Source: Pseudomonas viridiflava | GTDB taxonomy: Bacteria; Pseudomonadota; Gammaproteobacteria; Pseudomonadales; Pseudomonadaceae | NCBI RefSeq assembly: GCF_001642795.1 | Contig: NZ_LKEH01000017.1 | Span: 158,824-211,376 of the forward strand | Reading direction: 5' to 3' | DNA length: 52,553 nucleotides | Shown here: positions 18,196 through 26,645 of the stretch, piece after piece | Position numbering within the stretch: position 1 is the first letter of the stretch | Layout of the letters: every line of letters starts with the position of its first letter | The notes under the pieces: model-generated | What the model saw: the letters and a program-made list of their open reading frames with translations, nothing else | The model's database searches: none | Told to the model about the DNA's origin: nothing | Made by a program: the position numbers and the translations under genes

Positions 18196-18784
18196 GGCGC
18201 TCACCCTCGGCCAGCGGCAACAGCGCGCGTCGCAGGTTGTCCAACTGCGCATCCAGCCCGAGTTCCACCGAGCCCGCCGGACTGCCCAGCCTTGCCTGAC
18301 CGGCTTCAAGCTGGTCATCGCCTTCCACATTCAGCGCCTGCAACGACAACGAGCCTTGCGCAATGTGCTGACGCAGACGTTCGACTTCATTGCGGGGCAC
18401 ATACAGCGTCAGCACCTGATCCTGGCGAAACGCCGACAAGGCCTGAGCCGTGCAGCGCACGAGCCGCTCGCGCCCGTCCAGTTCACCCAACACCTGGCGA
18501 GCGATATTCAGCGCCAGTTCGGCGAGCGAAGTCTCAAGACCTGCAAGGTAGCGATCCACCTGGGCGCTGGTCTGCGCCAACAGCGCGGCGGCCTCCTCGG
18601 CACCCTGTCGGCGAGCGTGTTCGAAACCTTCTGCACGAGCCTGCTCCAGCCATTGCGCGCTGTCCTCACGCACGCGGCGGGCCTCGTCATGCGCGGCCTC
18701 CACAAACGCGTAACCGTCGATCCAGCGGGCCGCGTCGGCAGCCCGCACGATGCGTGTGCCAGGGCGGGTCGGCAGCTCACTCAT
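18188..18784 (-). CDS. sctL: Type III secretion ATPase regulator SctL (NolV/HrpE-like)
   Basis: A 198-residue SctL/FliH family protein. The N-terminus MSELPTRPGTRIVRA is followed by a long alanine- and arginine-rich helix with A-x-x-x-G-type spacing (ARAEGFEHARRQGAEEAAAL), then a globular C-terminal part ending VELGLDAQLDNLRRALLPL. It links SctN to SctQ in the cytoplasmic sorting platform. The ATG at 18784 overlaps the sctK end by eight bases; a longer frame to 19054 exists but runs through sctK without family likeness. Confidence 0.88.
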   Translation of the reverse strand: MSELPTRPGTRIVRAADAARWIDGYAFVEAAHDEARRVREDSAQWLEQARAEGFEHARRQGAEEAAALLAQTSAQVDRYLAGLETSLAELALNIARQVLGELDGRERLVRCTAQALSAFRQDQVLTLYVPRNEVERLRQHIAQGSLSLQALNVEGDDQLEAGQARLGSPAGSVELGLDAQLDNLRRALLPLAEGERHE

Positions 18785-19406
18785 GGTCGTTTCCTTGTGC
18801 ACGCTTGAGCAGATGAGCGGCCACGACCTGCACCACCCGGACCTGTCGTTGATCCTCGGGTTGATCCGGCTCAGGACATTCCAGACGCAGCTGCAGCCAG
18901 GCCCGCAGGTCCGCAGGCTGGGCACCCAGCCAGGTGGCCACGCAGAACGCGCCGTCGCGGTCGATGGCCTGAGCCAGCTCGGCCGGGGTCCGAAGCAGGT
19001 CAGCCGCACCCGCCAGATGCCGATGCGCCAGCGCGAAGGCAAAGGTTTCTTCACCCAGCAATTGGCGGTATTCGCTGACCACCTGACCGCGAATTTCCCG
19101 GCTCAGTGTTGCCGCGTGCCAGACCGCGCCACACAGGCGCGGCAGACGTGCAAAATCGTTGTCACTCAGCAGCAGGACCGGCAAGTCCTGCTCGGCAGGC
19201 AACGCCAATTGCGCCAACGGCTGTAAACCAAAATGATGGTTCAACAAGCTCTCAAGACGCGAAGCAAAGCGTGGCGATTCGCGCAGGCTCGCAAGGTCGG
19301 CAGGCGCAAGGTCGTGCACCAGGCAGTCACTGACACAACGCTCGCGAACAAAGGCCAACGGCTGTTCAGTCAGCGCTTGCCACCGCCCCGTCAACCCGGC
19401 ACTCAT
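18777..19406 (-). CDS. sctK: Type III secretion sorting platform protein SctK (NolU/HrpD-like)
   Basis: A 209-residue soluble protein in the nolU/hrpD position between sctJ and sctL. Position, size and C-terminal features such as an ARAWLQLRLE-like leucine-rich helix fit SctK, which caps the sorting platform pods below the inner ring. The family diverges strongly, so the call depends largely on gene order. Overlaps on both sides (four bases with sctJ, eight with sctL) suggest coupled translation. Confidence 0.78.
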   Translation of the reverse strand: MSAGLTGRWQALTEQPLAFVRERCVSDCLVHDLAPADLASLRESPRFASRLESLLNHHFGLQPLAQLALPAEQDLPVLLLSDNDFARLPRLCGAVWHAATLSREIRGQVVSEYRQLLGEETFAFALAHRHLAGAADLLRTPAELAQAIDRDGAFCVATWLGAQPADLRAWLQLRLECPEPDQPEDQRQVRVVQVVAAHLLKRAQGNDHE

Positions 19407-20182
19407 GGCGCATCACTCAGGACGTAAGCCCCTTCAGCCTTTTGCCGCTTCCAGAGCTGGCGGCCCAGAATCGCGGCCAGCACCAGAGCAATCAGCAACA
19501 GCGTGCCGAACAGCCATCTGGCCCGAGGCACGTCGTCTTCAAGCATCCATAACCCGAGAAAGCTACCGAGTTGCGGACCGGCAGAGGCGTTGGCTGGCAG
19601 CACCGCCTTGATCGCAGTCACGGAAACCCCGTCGTAACCCAGTCCGGAAATGCCATTGGCGACCAGGGTCTTGATCTGCGGAATCAACACATTGATGTCG
19701 GTTTTCGGATCGAAACGCACCAGCACCGAAGCCGACGACGGCGAGATCACCCGCTTGAGCAGATCGTTGTCGGGCAGCACCACATGCACTCGCGCAGACA
19801 GGATCCCGTCGATCTGCGAAACGGTGTGCGACAGTTCCTCGCTCAGCGCGTAGACCATCTGCGCACGCTCCTGAACGGGTGAGGACACCAGGCCATTGCC
19901 CTTGAATACTTCACCCATGTTGGAAAAACTCTGCCCCGGCAGACCGGCGTCATCCAGCACCGCCATGGCCTGTGCGAAGCGCTTCTCGTCCACCATGACC
20001 TTCAACTGGCCGTTGTCCTGAACCTTGCGCGAAGCCGGAATGCCGTCGCGCAGCAGCACGGCGAGCATGGCATTGGCCTCGCGCTCGCCCAGGTTGGTGT
20101 AGAGATCGACATCACAGGCCTGCAACAGGCTGGCAAGCGCGGACACGATCAGCAGGCGCAGGACACGACGGCATCTGGGCAT
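19403..20182 (-). CDS. sctJ: Type III secretion inner-ring lipoprotein SctJ
   Basis: A 259-residue SctJ/YscJ/FliF-type lipoprotein. A signal peptide ends in the lipobox LLQAC (Cys about 23), and DVDLYTNLGEREANAMLAVL is the classic start of the mature protein. Two ring-building domains follow, with ARVHVVLPDNDLL in the second. One membrane helix lies near the C-terminus (WLFGTLLLIALVLAAILG). It forms the inner-membrane ring with SctD. It is three bases downstream of sctI. Confidence 0.95.
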   Translation of the reverse strand: MPRCRRVLRLLIVSALASLLQACDVDLYTNLGEREANAMLAVLLRDGIPASRKVQDNGQLKVMVDEKRFAQAMAVLDDAGLPGQSFSNMGEVFKGNGLVSSPVQERAQMVYALSEELSHTVSQIDGILSARVHVVLPDNDLLKRVISPSSASVLVRFDPKTDINVLIPQIKTLVANGISGLGYDGVSVTAIKAVLPANASAGPQLGSFLGLWMLEDDVPRARWLFGTLLLIALVLAAILGRQLWKRQKAEGAYVLSDAP

Positions 20183-20185
20183 GGT

Positions 20186-20617
20186 TCATTGACCTTTGAG
20201 AAGGGTGTTGGCGGAACCGGATATCTGCGTGGCCCCGCGCACCACCATCTGGGTTTCGATGGAGTAGTCGAACATCCGGCCCAGCGACTGCACGATGCGA
20301 TCAACCTGGGGACCGCCTGTCTTGCTCATATCCTGAGCAGCGCTTGCCTCAGGTGCCTGCGCGTGACCGGTGGACGAAGGTGCACTGCCATGGGTCATCG
20401 CGTCGGCGCGTTCGGAGAACTGCCGTGAGCGGTCGATGAAGCCGTCCAGACGCTCCATGAGGTTGCTGCCGATCTGGTGCGGGCTTGCGCCCTGCGGCAT
20501 CCCCTTGGCGCTTTCGGCCATGTGTTCGAAAAGGTTCTGCGAGGCCTGCATGCCCCCGCCTCCTCCCGGCGACGGCAAGGCAGCCGCCGCCGGTGATGCA
20601 GCCAGATTGACGGTCAT
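20186..20617 (-). CDS. sctI: Type III secretion inner rod protein SctI (NolB-like position)
   Basis: A 143-residue protein with a Gly/Pro/Ala-rich, apparently flexible N-terminus and a helical C-terminus. The last 27 residues (DYSIETQMVVRGATQ...SANTLLKGQ) match the conserved end of inner rod proteins, which have E-T-x-x-V...S-x-x-x-x-T-L-L. SctI connects the export gate to the needle. Position directly before sctJ is that of nolB/hrpB in related clusters. Longer than most rod proteins (about 80-120), as is usual for NolB-like ones. Confidence 0.85.
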   Translation of the reverse strand: MTVNLAASPAAAALPSPGGGGGMQASQNLFEHMAESAKGMPQGASPHQIGSNLMERLDGFIDRSRQFSERADAMTHGSAPSSTGHAQAPEASAAQDMSKTGGPQVDRIVQSLGRMFDYSIETQMVVRGATQISGSANTLLKGQ

Positions 20618-20626
20618 GGTCGATCC

Positions 20627-20845
20627 TTATTCAGAGTCATCATCGGACTGCGCTTCGTTCAGCATTTCCTGAGCGCGCGGCATGATGATGAATTGCCCGC
20701 CGATGGTGACGGCCTGGGTGATCAGCGCATCGTTGAACTCAGCGTCGCTGGACGCCTGTGTGGCATTGTCGACGGCTGCGTTGAAACGCGACTCCTGACT
20801 GGAAGGGTTGATATCGGTCGTGCTGTCTACCGGATTCACGGACAT
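20627..20845 (-). CDS. Small secretion-cluster protein, possible needle/pilus or early substrate
   Basis: A 72-residue acidic protein with ribosome site AAGGAG correctly placed before the ATG at 20845. It lies between sctC1 and sctI. The first half is Asn/Ser/Asp-rich and has no signal peptide; the second half has a hydrophobic patch, ALITQAVTIGGQFIIMPRAQ, and a short acidic tail. Size, lack of cysteines and position fit a small exported structural subunit such as a needle protein, but I do not recognise the SctF motifs with confidence. The function is open. Confidence 0.6.
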   Translation of the reverse strand: MSVNPVDSTTDINPSSQESRFNAAVDNATQASSDAEFNDALITQAVTIGGQFIIMPRAQEMLNEAQSDDDSE

Positions 20846-20863
20846 GAGTGATGCTCCTTTGGG

Positions 20864-21475
20864 TTATTGACGGTCATTGGTGACCTGGGTGACGACACCG
20901 CCACGGAATACCCGCACACCGCGCTCACGCACCACAGGTGCAGCCTCGGCGACAGGTTGACGATCAAGGTGTTGCTGGATCTGCGCCAGGTACGCAGGCG
21001 GACCGGACACGAACAGGCTGTCGTGATCGGGGCTGGCACGACTGGACATCGGCTGGCCCGAGACCTCCAGCTGCGCCAGGTAGTGCTGCAGTTCATCCAG
21101 CTTCGGCCCCGGCAGGTCGAACACCCGGGTGCCGACTTCATCCGACTGGGCGATGTGCAGCACATTGCCGTCGAAATACCAGCTCAGCTGATTGGCGTCG
21201 CACAGCCGGGACAGAAACTCTCCCGCACTGGCGCCGCGCACGGTGCCCCGCGCCGCGCCGCGCACCTTGTCGGAGAACACCACGATCAGGTCCAGGTTCT
21301 GGCCGAATTCGGTCAGGGCACCGCGGATATCCTGATCCACCAACACGTAGGCGTAAGGTTTGGAAAACCAGTCCGGCTCGTGATCGGGTGCAGCATTAAG
21401 CACACAGGAAAACCCGGCCAGCGCCAGCACCATGAGGCTGCGTGCTACGACGTGCTCAAGCCTGAAGAGCGCCAT
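20864..21475 (-). CDS. sctC1: Secretin N-domain protein SctC1 (RhcC1-like)
   Basis: A 203-residue exported protein. The signal peptide (VARSLMVLALAGFSCVLNAAP) is followed by a secretin N0 domain (PYAYVLVDQDIRGALTEFGQ) and an N1-type domain with SWYFDGNVLHIAQSDEVGTR, the segment typical of T3SS secretins. It then stops, before any barrel-forming secretin domain. This matches RhcC1 of rhizobial systems, in which the secretin is split into two genes. The ATG at 21475 is preceded by a near-perfect AAAGGAGGT ribosome site; an in-frame ATG at 21496 has none. First gene of the large sctC1-to-sctU operon. Confidence 0.87.
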   Translation of the reverse strand: MALFRLEHVVARSLMVLALAGFSCVLNAAPDHEPDWFSKPYAYVLVDQDIRGALTEFGQNLDLIVVFSDKVRGAARGTVRGASAGEFLSRLCDANQLSWYFDGNVLHIAQSDEVGTRVFDLPGPKLDELQHYLAQLEVSGQPMSSRASPDHDSLFVSGPPAYLAQIQQHLDRQPVAEAAPVVRERGVRVFRGGVVTQVTNDRQ

Positions 21476-21638
21476 GGCGACCTCCTTTCTGCGCAACGCC
21501 TGCCGGGAACAAAGCGGGCTGAATCAGGCTCAGAAAACGGTCGCAATTGCGCGCCGAGTCGATAAGATGGCGCTCGCCTGCAACAGCCCTCGGCGGATGA
21601 TTCGCCTCGCCCGATCCACTTTCACAAGAGCCTTGTCC
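21476..21638. promoter_or_regulatory. Divergent promoter region sctC1 / TadD-like gene
   Basis: 163 bases separate the start codons of two divergent genes, so both promoters should lie here or in the adjacent coding ends. I could not identify convincing -35/-10 boxes. A GGGAACA at about 21507 lacks a matching CCACNNA at hrp-box distance, so HrpL control is not supported. Confidence 0.45.
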
Positions 21639-22421
21639 ATGCCCCCTCGTTCCGTGTCCACGCTGTTGCTGCTCGGCTGTCTGACCCTGACGGCCTGTGC
21701 CACTCAACCCCGCAGCGATGCCAGCTACGAGCGGTTCATGCAACTGGCGGCGGACCTGGAAAAGCGCGGCGACCCGACCACGGCGGCATCGTTCTACCAG
21801 CGCGCCACGCAGCAGCCCGAGGCCGGTGTCGAGTCGTGGCTCAAGCTCGGTGATGCCCTGCTCGCCAGTAACGATACCCGGGGTGCAGAGCGGGCTTTTC
21901 AACGTGCGCTGGAACTCAAGGCCAACGACCCTGACGCCTTGCTGGGTCTGGGCACGGCACAGTTGCGTCAAGGCAAGCTGGAGCGCGCCGTCACCGCCTT
22001 GAACCAGGCGGCGGATGCGTCGCAACAGCCGACGGCCTGGAACCGACTGGGCATCGCGCACATCCTGCTGGGTCAGGCCAAACCGGCCCAGACTGCGTTC
22101 AACACCAGCCTGCGCCTTGCCCCGAACGATCTGGACACCCGCTGCAACCTGGCGCTGGCCTACGCGCTGGGCGACGACAGTCAGAAGGCGTTGCAGACCA
22201 TCGAAACGGTCAGCCAGTCGCCATTGGCGCAGCCCAGGCATCAGCGCAACGAATTGCTGGTCATGGTCCTGGCCGGGCGAGAGAAGGACCTCAAGGGCAT
22301 GAGTTTCGAGGACATTCCGAAGGCCGAGCGCAGTAAGTTGATCACCGAGGCGCGCCGCATCAAGGCGATCAAGGATCCTGCAGCGCAGGCCCAGGCACTG
22401 GGGCTTGTCGACGGCCGCTGA
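21639..22421 (+). CDS. TPR lipoprotein, TadD-like
   Basis: A 260-residue protein. The short signal peptide ends at the lipobox LTLTAC (Cys about 20), so it is probably anchored to the outer membrane. Then come at least four tetratricopeptide repeats, for example WLKLGDALLASNDTRGAERA, ALLGLGTAQLRQGKLERAV and RLGIAHILLGQAKPAQTAFN. This design matches TadD, the pilotin-like TPR lipoprotein of Tad pili. It lies on the opposite strand to its neighbours and ends two bases from the CpaD-like gene. A role in secretin assembly or targeting is inferred. An upstream ATG at 21597 would spoil the signal peptide. Confidence 0.85.
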   Translation: MPPRSVSTLLLLGCLTLTACATQPRSDASYERFMQLAADLEKRGDPTTAASFYQRATQQPEAGVESWLKLGDALLASNDTRGAERAFQRALELKANDPDALLGLGTAQLRQGKLERAVTALNQAADASQQPTAWNRLGIAHILLGQAKPAQTAFNTSLRLAPNDLDTRCNLALAYALGDDSQKALQTIETVSQSPLAQPRHQRNELLVMVLAGREKDLKGMSFEDIPKAERSKLITEARRIKAIKDPAAQAQALGLVDGR

Positions 22422-22423
22422 GT

Positions 22424-22840
22424 TCATCGAGCCTCCCGGGTGTCGGTGCTGGCCTGCTGCTCGGCCTGACGGCGACGCAGCTCTTCACGGTCATAACCGT
22501 CGATGTACACCTGCGCGGCACGGCCGACCGGCGCCGCCATGGTCGGCCCGGTGTCACGCCCGCGCAGCACGTCCGCACGCTGCTCGACCATCTGCAACAG
22601 AATCAGATTGCTGGCGCAGCCAGGCGGCAGCAACGCCTGAAAGTCTTCACCGACATCGATGTCATCCTGCGCCGCAGGCTGGGCACACGCCTGAGGCACC
22701 AGTTCGATACGGCCGTCTGCGCGGGTGATTGCGGTGTAGTCCGGCGAATAACTGACCGGGTCAAGATGCGTCTTGCAGCCGCCCAGCAGGCAGAGAAACA
22801 GACACGCAAAGGGAACGGGCAACGCTGGATTGAAGTTCAT
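22424..22840 (-). CDS. CpaD-like lipoprotein
   Basis: A 138-residue lipoprotein: signal peptide MNFNPALPVPFACLFLCLLGGC with the lipobox LLGGC. The mature part contains GCASNLILLQMVEQRADVLR and RAAQVYIDGYDREEL, which resemble the conserved GC-x-x-x-N-L-x-x-M-V...P-x-D-L-x-x-x-R pattern of CpaD proteins from Tad pilus loci. CpaD is an outer-membrane partner of the CpaC secretin. AAGGAG lies before the start. It follows sctC2 by 12 bases in the same operon, so it most likely serves that secretin. Confidence 0.75.
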   Translation of the reverse strand: MNFNPALPVPFACLFLCLLGGCKTHLDPVSYSPDYTAITRADGRIELVPQACAQPAAQDDIDVGEDFQALLPPGCASNLILLQMVEQRADVLRGRDTGPTMAAPVGRAAQVYIDGYDREELRRRQAEQQASTDTREAR

Positions 22841-22852
22841 GGCCTGCTCCTT

Positions 22853-24169
22853 TCAGTTCATGTAGAAGCCGAATGCGCCACCGGTGCGCGGGCTGGCGGA
22901 TGCCGTGGCGGCCGCGCGCTGCTTGTCCAGCGGCGTGGCCACTACGCGATCCTTGACCGGCTCGACGAGGTACGGCGTGATCAGAATCACCAGCTCGGTT
23001 TCGTTGCGCTGGAACCGTTTGGAGCGAAACAGATTGCCCAGAATCGGCATGTCGCCGAGCATCGGCACCTTGTCCATGTCCTGACTGCTTTCACGCTGGA
23101 ACAGCCCGGCAATGGCGAAGGTCTGACCGCTGCCGACTTCGACCCGAGTGTCCGCACGACGTACGCGAAACGACGGCACTTGATAACCGTTGACGTCCAG
23201 CGTGGTGGTGCTCATCAGACTGCTGACCTCCGGGCGCACCTGCAAGGCGATTCGCCCGTTCGGCAGCAGCGTCGGACTGAACAGCAATGACACGCCGTAC
23301 GGCTTGTATTCGATCCCGACGACCTCGCGATTGACCGGTACCGGTACCGCCACCTCGCCACCGGCCAGAAAACTGGCGGTCTGTCCGGTCATCGCCGTAA
23401 TGTTCGGTTCGGCCAGCACTTCAAGCACACCGTTGCTTTGCAACGCCTCCAGCATGGCGTCGATATTCACGTTGCCCGAGGCCAGTCCCGCGCTGATCAC
23501 ATTCGAGGCGCCGCCTGCCGCACCGCTCGCCAGGCCGCCACCGGTCAGCAGACCGAAGGAGAACGTGCCGTTGTTGAACAGCGCGTTCCAGTTCACGCCG
23601 TAGCGCAGCAGTTCGGAGCGCGACACTTCGGCGAAACGTACCCGGATGTTGACCTGAGCAGAGCCCGCGTAGGTGGCGCTGTTGACCGTTGACTGAAAGT
23701 TCTGCCCTTCGGTGCTCAACAGCGCATTGAGGTCGGTGGCCTCGCCCACGTCCTGCACCGCGCCATCGGCCACCAGACGGTTGCCGGTGGCCTTGATACG
23801 CGTCTGGCTCTGCGGATGAAGCGCCTTGAGCGGCCGTGAGACGGCCGAGGTGCCGCTGTTGATCGACAGGCTCAGCGTGGCGGTCTCCTGCCCTTCAGCG
23901 TCCAGCGCAATCAGGCTGGTCTCCCCGGCCGCCTTGCCGAACACGTAGATCACGCCGGGCGACACCACCTGCAGATCGGCAATCCCCGGTTCGGCAACCA
24001 TCACCGAATCCACGGGTGCCGAAAAATGCAGAACCCGGCCTTCGCCGATTCCCAGATCGATCGTGCCTTTGGCACCTTTGCCGATGTTCTCGGCGCTGGC
24101 GTGGCTGCTCAGGAGCAACACGCCAAGGCTGAAGAAAAACGTACGCAGTGCAGCTACTGAACAAGTCAT
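22853..24169 (-). CDS. sctC2: Secretin SctC2 (RhcC2-like, CpaC type)
   Basis: A 438-residue outer-membrane secretin. After a signal peptide (to HASA) comes a CpaC/RcpA-type N-terminal domain (GEGRVLHFSAPVDSVMVAEP, then VVSPGVIYVFGKAAGETSL). The barrel domain follows at about 225-405, with VLAEPNITAMTGQTASFLAG, VPMLGDMPILGNLFRSKRFQ and the closing TELVILITPYLV. This order and these words are those of Tad pilus secretins rather than of YscC/HrcC. With SctC1 it makes the split secretin of rhizobial-family systems. The start overlaps the sctV stop (ATGA). Confidence 0.92.
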   Translation of the reverse strand: MTCSVAALRTFFFSLGVLLLSSHASAENIGKGAKGTIDLGIGEGRVLHFSAPVDSVMVAEPGIADLQVVSPGVIYVFGKAAGETSLIALDAEGQETATLSLSINSGTSAVSRPLKALHPQSQTRIKATGNRLVADGAVQDVGEATDLNALLSTEGQNFQSTVNSATYAGSAQVNIRVRFAEVSRSELLRYGVNWNALFNNGTFSFGLLTGGGLASGAAGGASNVISAGLASGNVNIDAMLEALQSNGVLEVLAEPNITAMTGQTASFLAGGEVAVPVPVNREVVGIEYKPYGVSLLFSPTLLPNGRIALQVRPEVSSLMSTTTLDVNGYQVPSFRVRRADTRVEVGSGQTFAIAGLFQRESSQDMDKVPMLGDMPILGNLFRSKRFQRNETELVILITPYLVEPVKDRVVATPLDKQRAAATASASPRTGGAFGFYMN

Positions 24170-26310
24170 GAGGCAGTCGCCAGTGAAGAGACGGACCCGG
24201 CACCTGAGGCCGGGCGCGTATTGATATCGGTCAGGCTGAGGGTGCCGACCGCCTGAAGGTTGTATTCGCCCGCCAGCTCTCTGAAGGACAGCACGGCCAG
24301 TTGCAGCTCGCCGCGCACGATCATGCGGCGGATACCCCGACGCAGTTCGGGGTGCACCAGCAGCACGGTCGAATCGTTTTCCGGCAACAGGTCACACAAG
24401 CGGCGCAATTGCACGAGCAGCGTGCGGGCGATGTCGTCCGGGACCGAATCACGCCCCTTGTCCAGGCGGCTGATGGCGGCACGCAACTGCTCTTCCAGCG
24501 CCGGGGCCAGTACGAACGCGCTGATCACCCGGTTGCGGTCGGCGTACTGATGACTGATCTGCCGCGCAAGTCCGGCACGCAGGTGCTCGGTGAGCCGTCC
24601 GGCATCGGATTCGCGGCTTCCCCACTCCACCATCGCTTCCAGCAAACCCCGGCGATTGCGGATGGAAACGCCTTCGGCGACCAGCAGACGCAGTGCTTCG
24701 GCCACGCGCTGCAACGGCAGGATGCGCAGCACCTCCTTGATCAGCTCACCGTATTTGCCCTCCAGTTGCTCCAGCATCACGCGGGTTTCCTGGATCCCCA
24801 GAAAGTCGGCGGCGTAACGGCGCAACGTGCGATCAAGCACCTCACGCAACACCTCGTCGGCAAACAGAAAGCCGATACCGGCCTCCTGCAATTGACTGGC
24901 GTGCTCGCGCTCCACCCAGCGACCGGAACGTTCACTGATCGGTGACGGCGCCTCGCGAGGCTCGACAGCGAGCAACTGGGCGTGCACGGGATCGTCCTGC
25001 AGCAGCAGCCATTGCCCGTCGAATTCACCTTCGCAGACGGGCACGCCTTCCAGCTCGACCTGAAAACGGTCTGCGGACATCGAGCGATCCAGGTACACCT
25101 CCGGCACCGGCACATCGATGCCAAGGTCGGCGCGAATCTCGTGGCACAGCGCTTCGATCCGCTGCCGCAGCGGCTGCAATGGCGCTACCTGAGCCAGACC
25201 GTCTCCGACACTCAGCAGCACTCGACTGTCCAGCGGACGTTCGAACGTTTCCAGCACTTCAGGCGCGTCTGGCTCCATGGCCAGTTCATCGTCCGGCAGG
25301 TCGATCGCGGGCACGGAAGCGCCGGTTCTGGCGCGACGCCAGAGCACCACCGCACTGCCGCCCAGCACCGCCGCCAGTGTGACGAACACCAGCAACGGGA
25401 ACCCCGGCAACAGTCCGACACCCAGCAGGATAAGGGCCGTCAGCCCCAGCGCACGGTGACTGGCGCCCAGCTGCCGGACGATTTCCGTTCCCAGGTCGCG
25501 CTCCTCGCCATCACTGTTGACCCGCGTGACCACCGTGCCGGCAGCCACCGAAATCAGCAGCGCCGGAATCTGCGCAATCAGGCCGTCGCCGACGGTCAGC
25601 AACGAATAGGTGTGAGCAGCTTCGGCAAACGGCATTCCGCGCTCGACCATGCCGATCATCATCCCGCCCAGCAGGTTGACGAACAGGATCACCAGCCCCG
25701 CGATGGCGTCGCCCTTGACGAACTTCATGGCACCGTCCATGGCCCCGAACATCTGGCTTTCGCGCTCCAGACGCGAGCGGCGACGGCGCGCCTCGGCCTG
25801 ATCGATATCGCCGTTGCGCAAATCGTTGTCGATGCTCATCTGCTTGCCGGGCATGGCGTCCAGGGTGAAACGTGCGGCCACTTCGGCCACACGCTCGGCA
25901 CCTTTGGTGATGACGACGAACTGCGCCACAGTGATGATCAGAAACACCACCAGCCCGACCACCACTTGACCGGCGATCACGAAATCACCGAAGGCCTTGA
26001 CGATATGACCGGCGTTGCCGTCCAGCAGAATCAGACGCGTCGTGGTGATCGACAGGGACAATCGAAACAACGTGCTGAGCAGAATCAGCGGCGGCAGCGC
26101 CGAAAACTCCACGGAATGATTGATGTAGAAGGCAACGATCAGGATCAGCAGGCTCAGGGCGATGTTCACGCCGATCAGCGCATCGACCAGATAGGTCGGC
26201 AACGGAATGATCATCATGGCGATGGCCATCAGCATGAACGCGACGATGATAACGTCGGTGCGCTTGGATGCGATCTGCGCCAGCAGGTTGAGACGATTCA
26301 TGAACGTCAT
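24166..26310 (-). CDS. sctV: Type III secretion export gate ring protein SctV
   Basis: A 714-residue SctV/FlhA family protein. The N-terminal half has about seven to eight membrane helices (residues 15-330), including the signature RFTLDAMPGKQMSIDNDLRN with the conserved cytoplasmic loop and PALLISVAAGTVVTR. The C-terminal half is the cytosolic domain that forms a nonameric ring and binds chaperone-substrate complexes. The start overlaps the stop codon of the TPR gene (ATGA), and the end overlaps the sctC2 start. Corresponds to RhcV/y4yR in rhizobia. Confidence 0.96.
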   Translation of the reverse strand: MTFMNRLNLLAQIASKRTDVIIVAFMLMAIAMMIIPLPTYLVDALIGVNIALSLLILIVAFYINHSVEFSALPPLILLSTLFRLSLSITTTRLILLDGNAGHIVKAFGDFVIAGQVVVGLVVFLIITVAQFVVITKGAERVAEVAARFTLDAMPGKQMSIDNDLRNGDIDQAEARRRRSRLERESQMFGAMDGAMKFVKGDAIAGLVILFVNLLGGMMIGMVERGMPFAEAAHTYSLLTVGDGLIAQIPALLISVAAGTVVTRVNSDGEERDLGTEIVRQLGASHRALGLTALILLGVGLLPGFPLLVFVTLAAVLGGSAVVLWRRARTGASVPAIDLPDDELAMEPDAPEVLETFERPLDSRVLLSVGDGLAQVAPLQPLRQRIEALCHEIRADLGIDVPVPEVYLDRSMSADRFQVELEGVPVCEGEFDGQWLLLQDDPVHAQLLAVEPREAPSPISERSGRWVEREHASQLQEAGIGFLFADEVLREVLDRTLRRYAADFLGIQETRVMLEQLEGKYGELIKEVLRILPLQRVAEALRLLVAEGVSIRNRRGLLEAMVEWGSRESDAGRLTEHLRAGLARQISHQYADRNRVISAFVLAPALEEQLRAAISRLDKGRDSVPDDIARTLLVQLRRLCDLLPENDSTVLLVHPELRRGIRRMIVRGELQLAVLSFRELAGEYNLQAVGTLSLTDINTRPASGAGSVSSLATAS

Positions 26311-26645
26311 TGCTCATCCCTCCGCGCGCTCAGGTAGCGTCTGAAGCACTGGCGGGCTTCGTCCTTGCTGCCGGCTTTCCACAAGGCGCGGCTGCGCAAC
26401 AACAGCAAGGCAGCGCTCTCGCCCTGATAGCTCACCAGACGATCCAGCGCTGCCAACGCCCGGCCGGTATCGCCGCTGTCAGTGAAGGCCAGCACCAGGC
26501 TGTGCAGCAGACCGGTGTCGGCCGGGGCCAACTGGATGGCAATCAACAGCATCACCAGCGCCCGTTGCGGCTGACCGCAGCGACGATAAAGATCGCCAAG
26601 CCCCTTGAGCAGCTCGACGCAGTCACGATCCTGACTCGCGCTCAT
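26307..26645 (-). CDS. TPR protein of the secretion cluster (y4yS position)
   Basis: A 112-residue all-helical protein built of TPR-like units: LLKGLGDLYRRCGQPQRALV, LLHSLVLAFTDSGDTGRALA and LLLRSRALWKAGSKDEARQC. No signal peptide, so it is cytosolic. In rhizobial clusters a TPR gene (y4yS) lies beside the sctV and sctD homologues, and small TPR proteins in other systems (YscG, SycD types) act as chaperones for needle or translocator subunits. A chaperone role is inferred. Four-base overlaps on both sides. Confidence 0.75.
   Translation of the reverse strand: MSASQDRDCVELLKGLGDLYRRCGQPQRALVMLLIAIQLAPADTGLLHSLVLAFTDSGDTGRALAALDRLVSYQGESAALLLLRSRALWKAGSKDEARQCFRRYLSARRDEQ

Noticed and set aside
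18785..19054. N-terminal extension of sctL
   Set aside because: It runs through sctK in another frame, lacks SctL likeness and has no ribosome site, while 18784 gives an overlap start typical of this operon.
24982..26337. A 451-residue open frame opposite sctV, very rich in His, Gln and Asp
   Set aside because: The composition is that of an antisense shadow frame; sctV is certain on the other strand.
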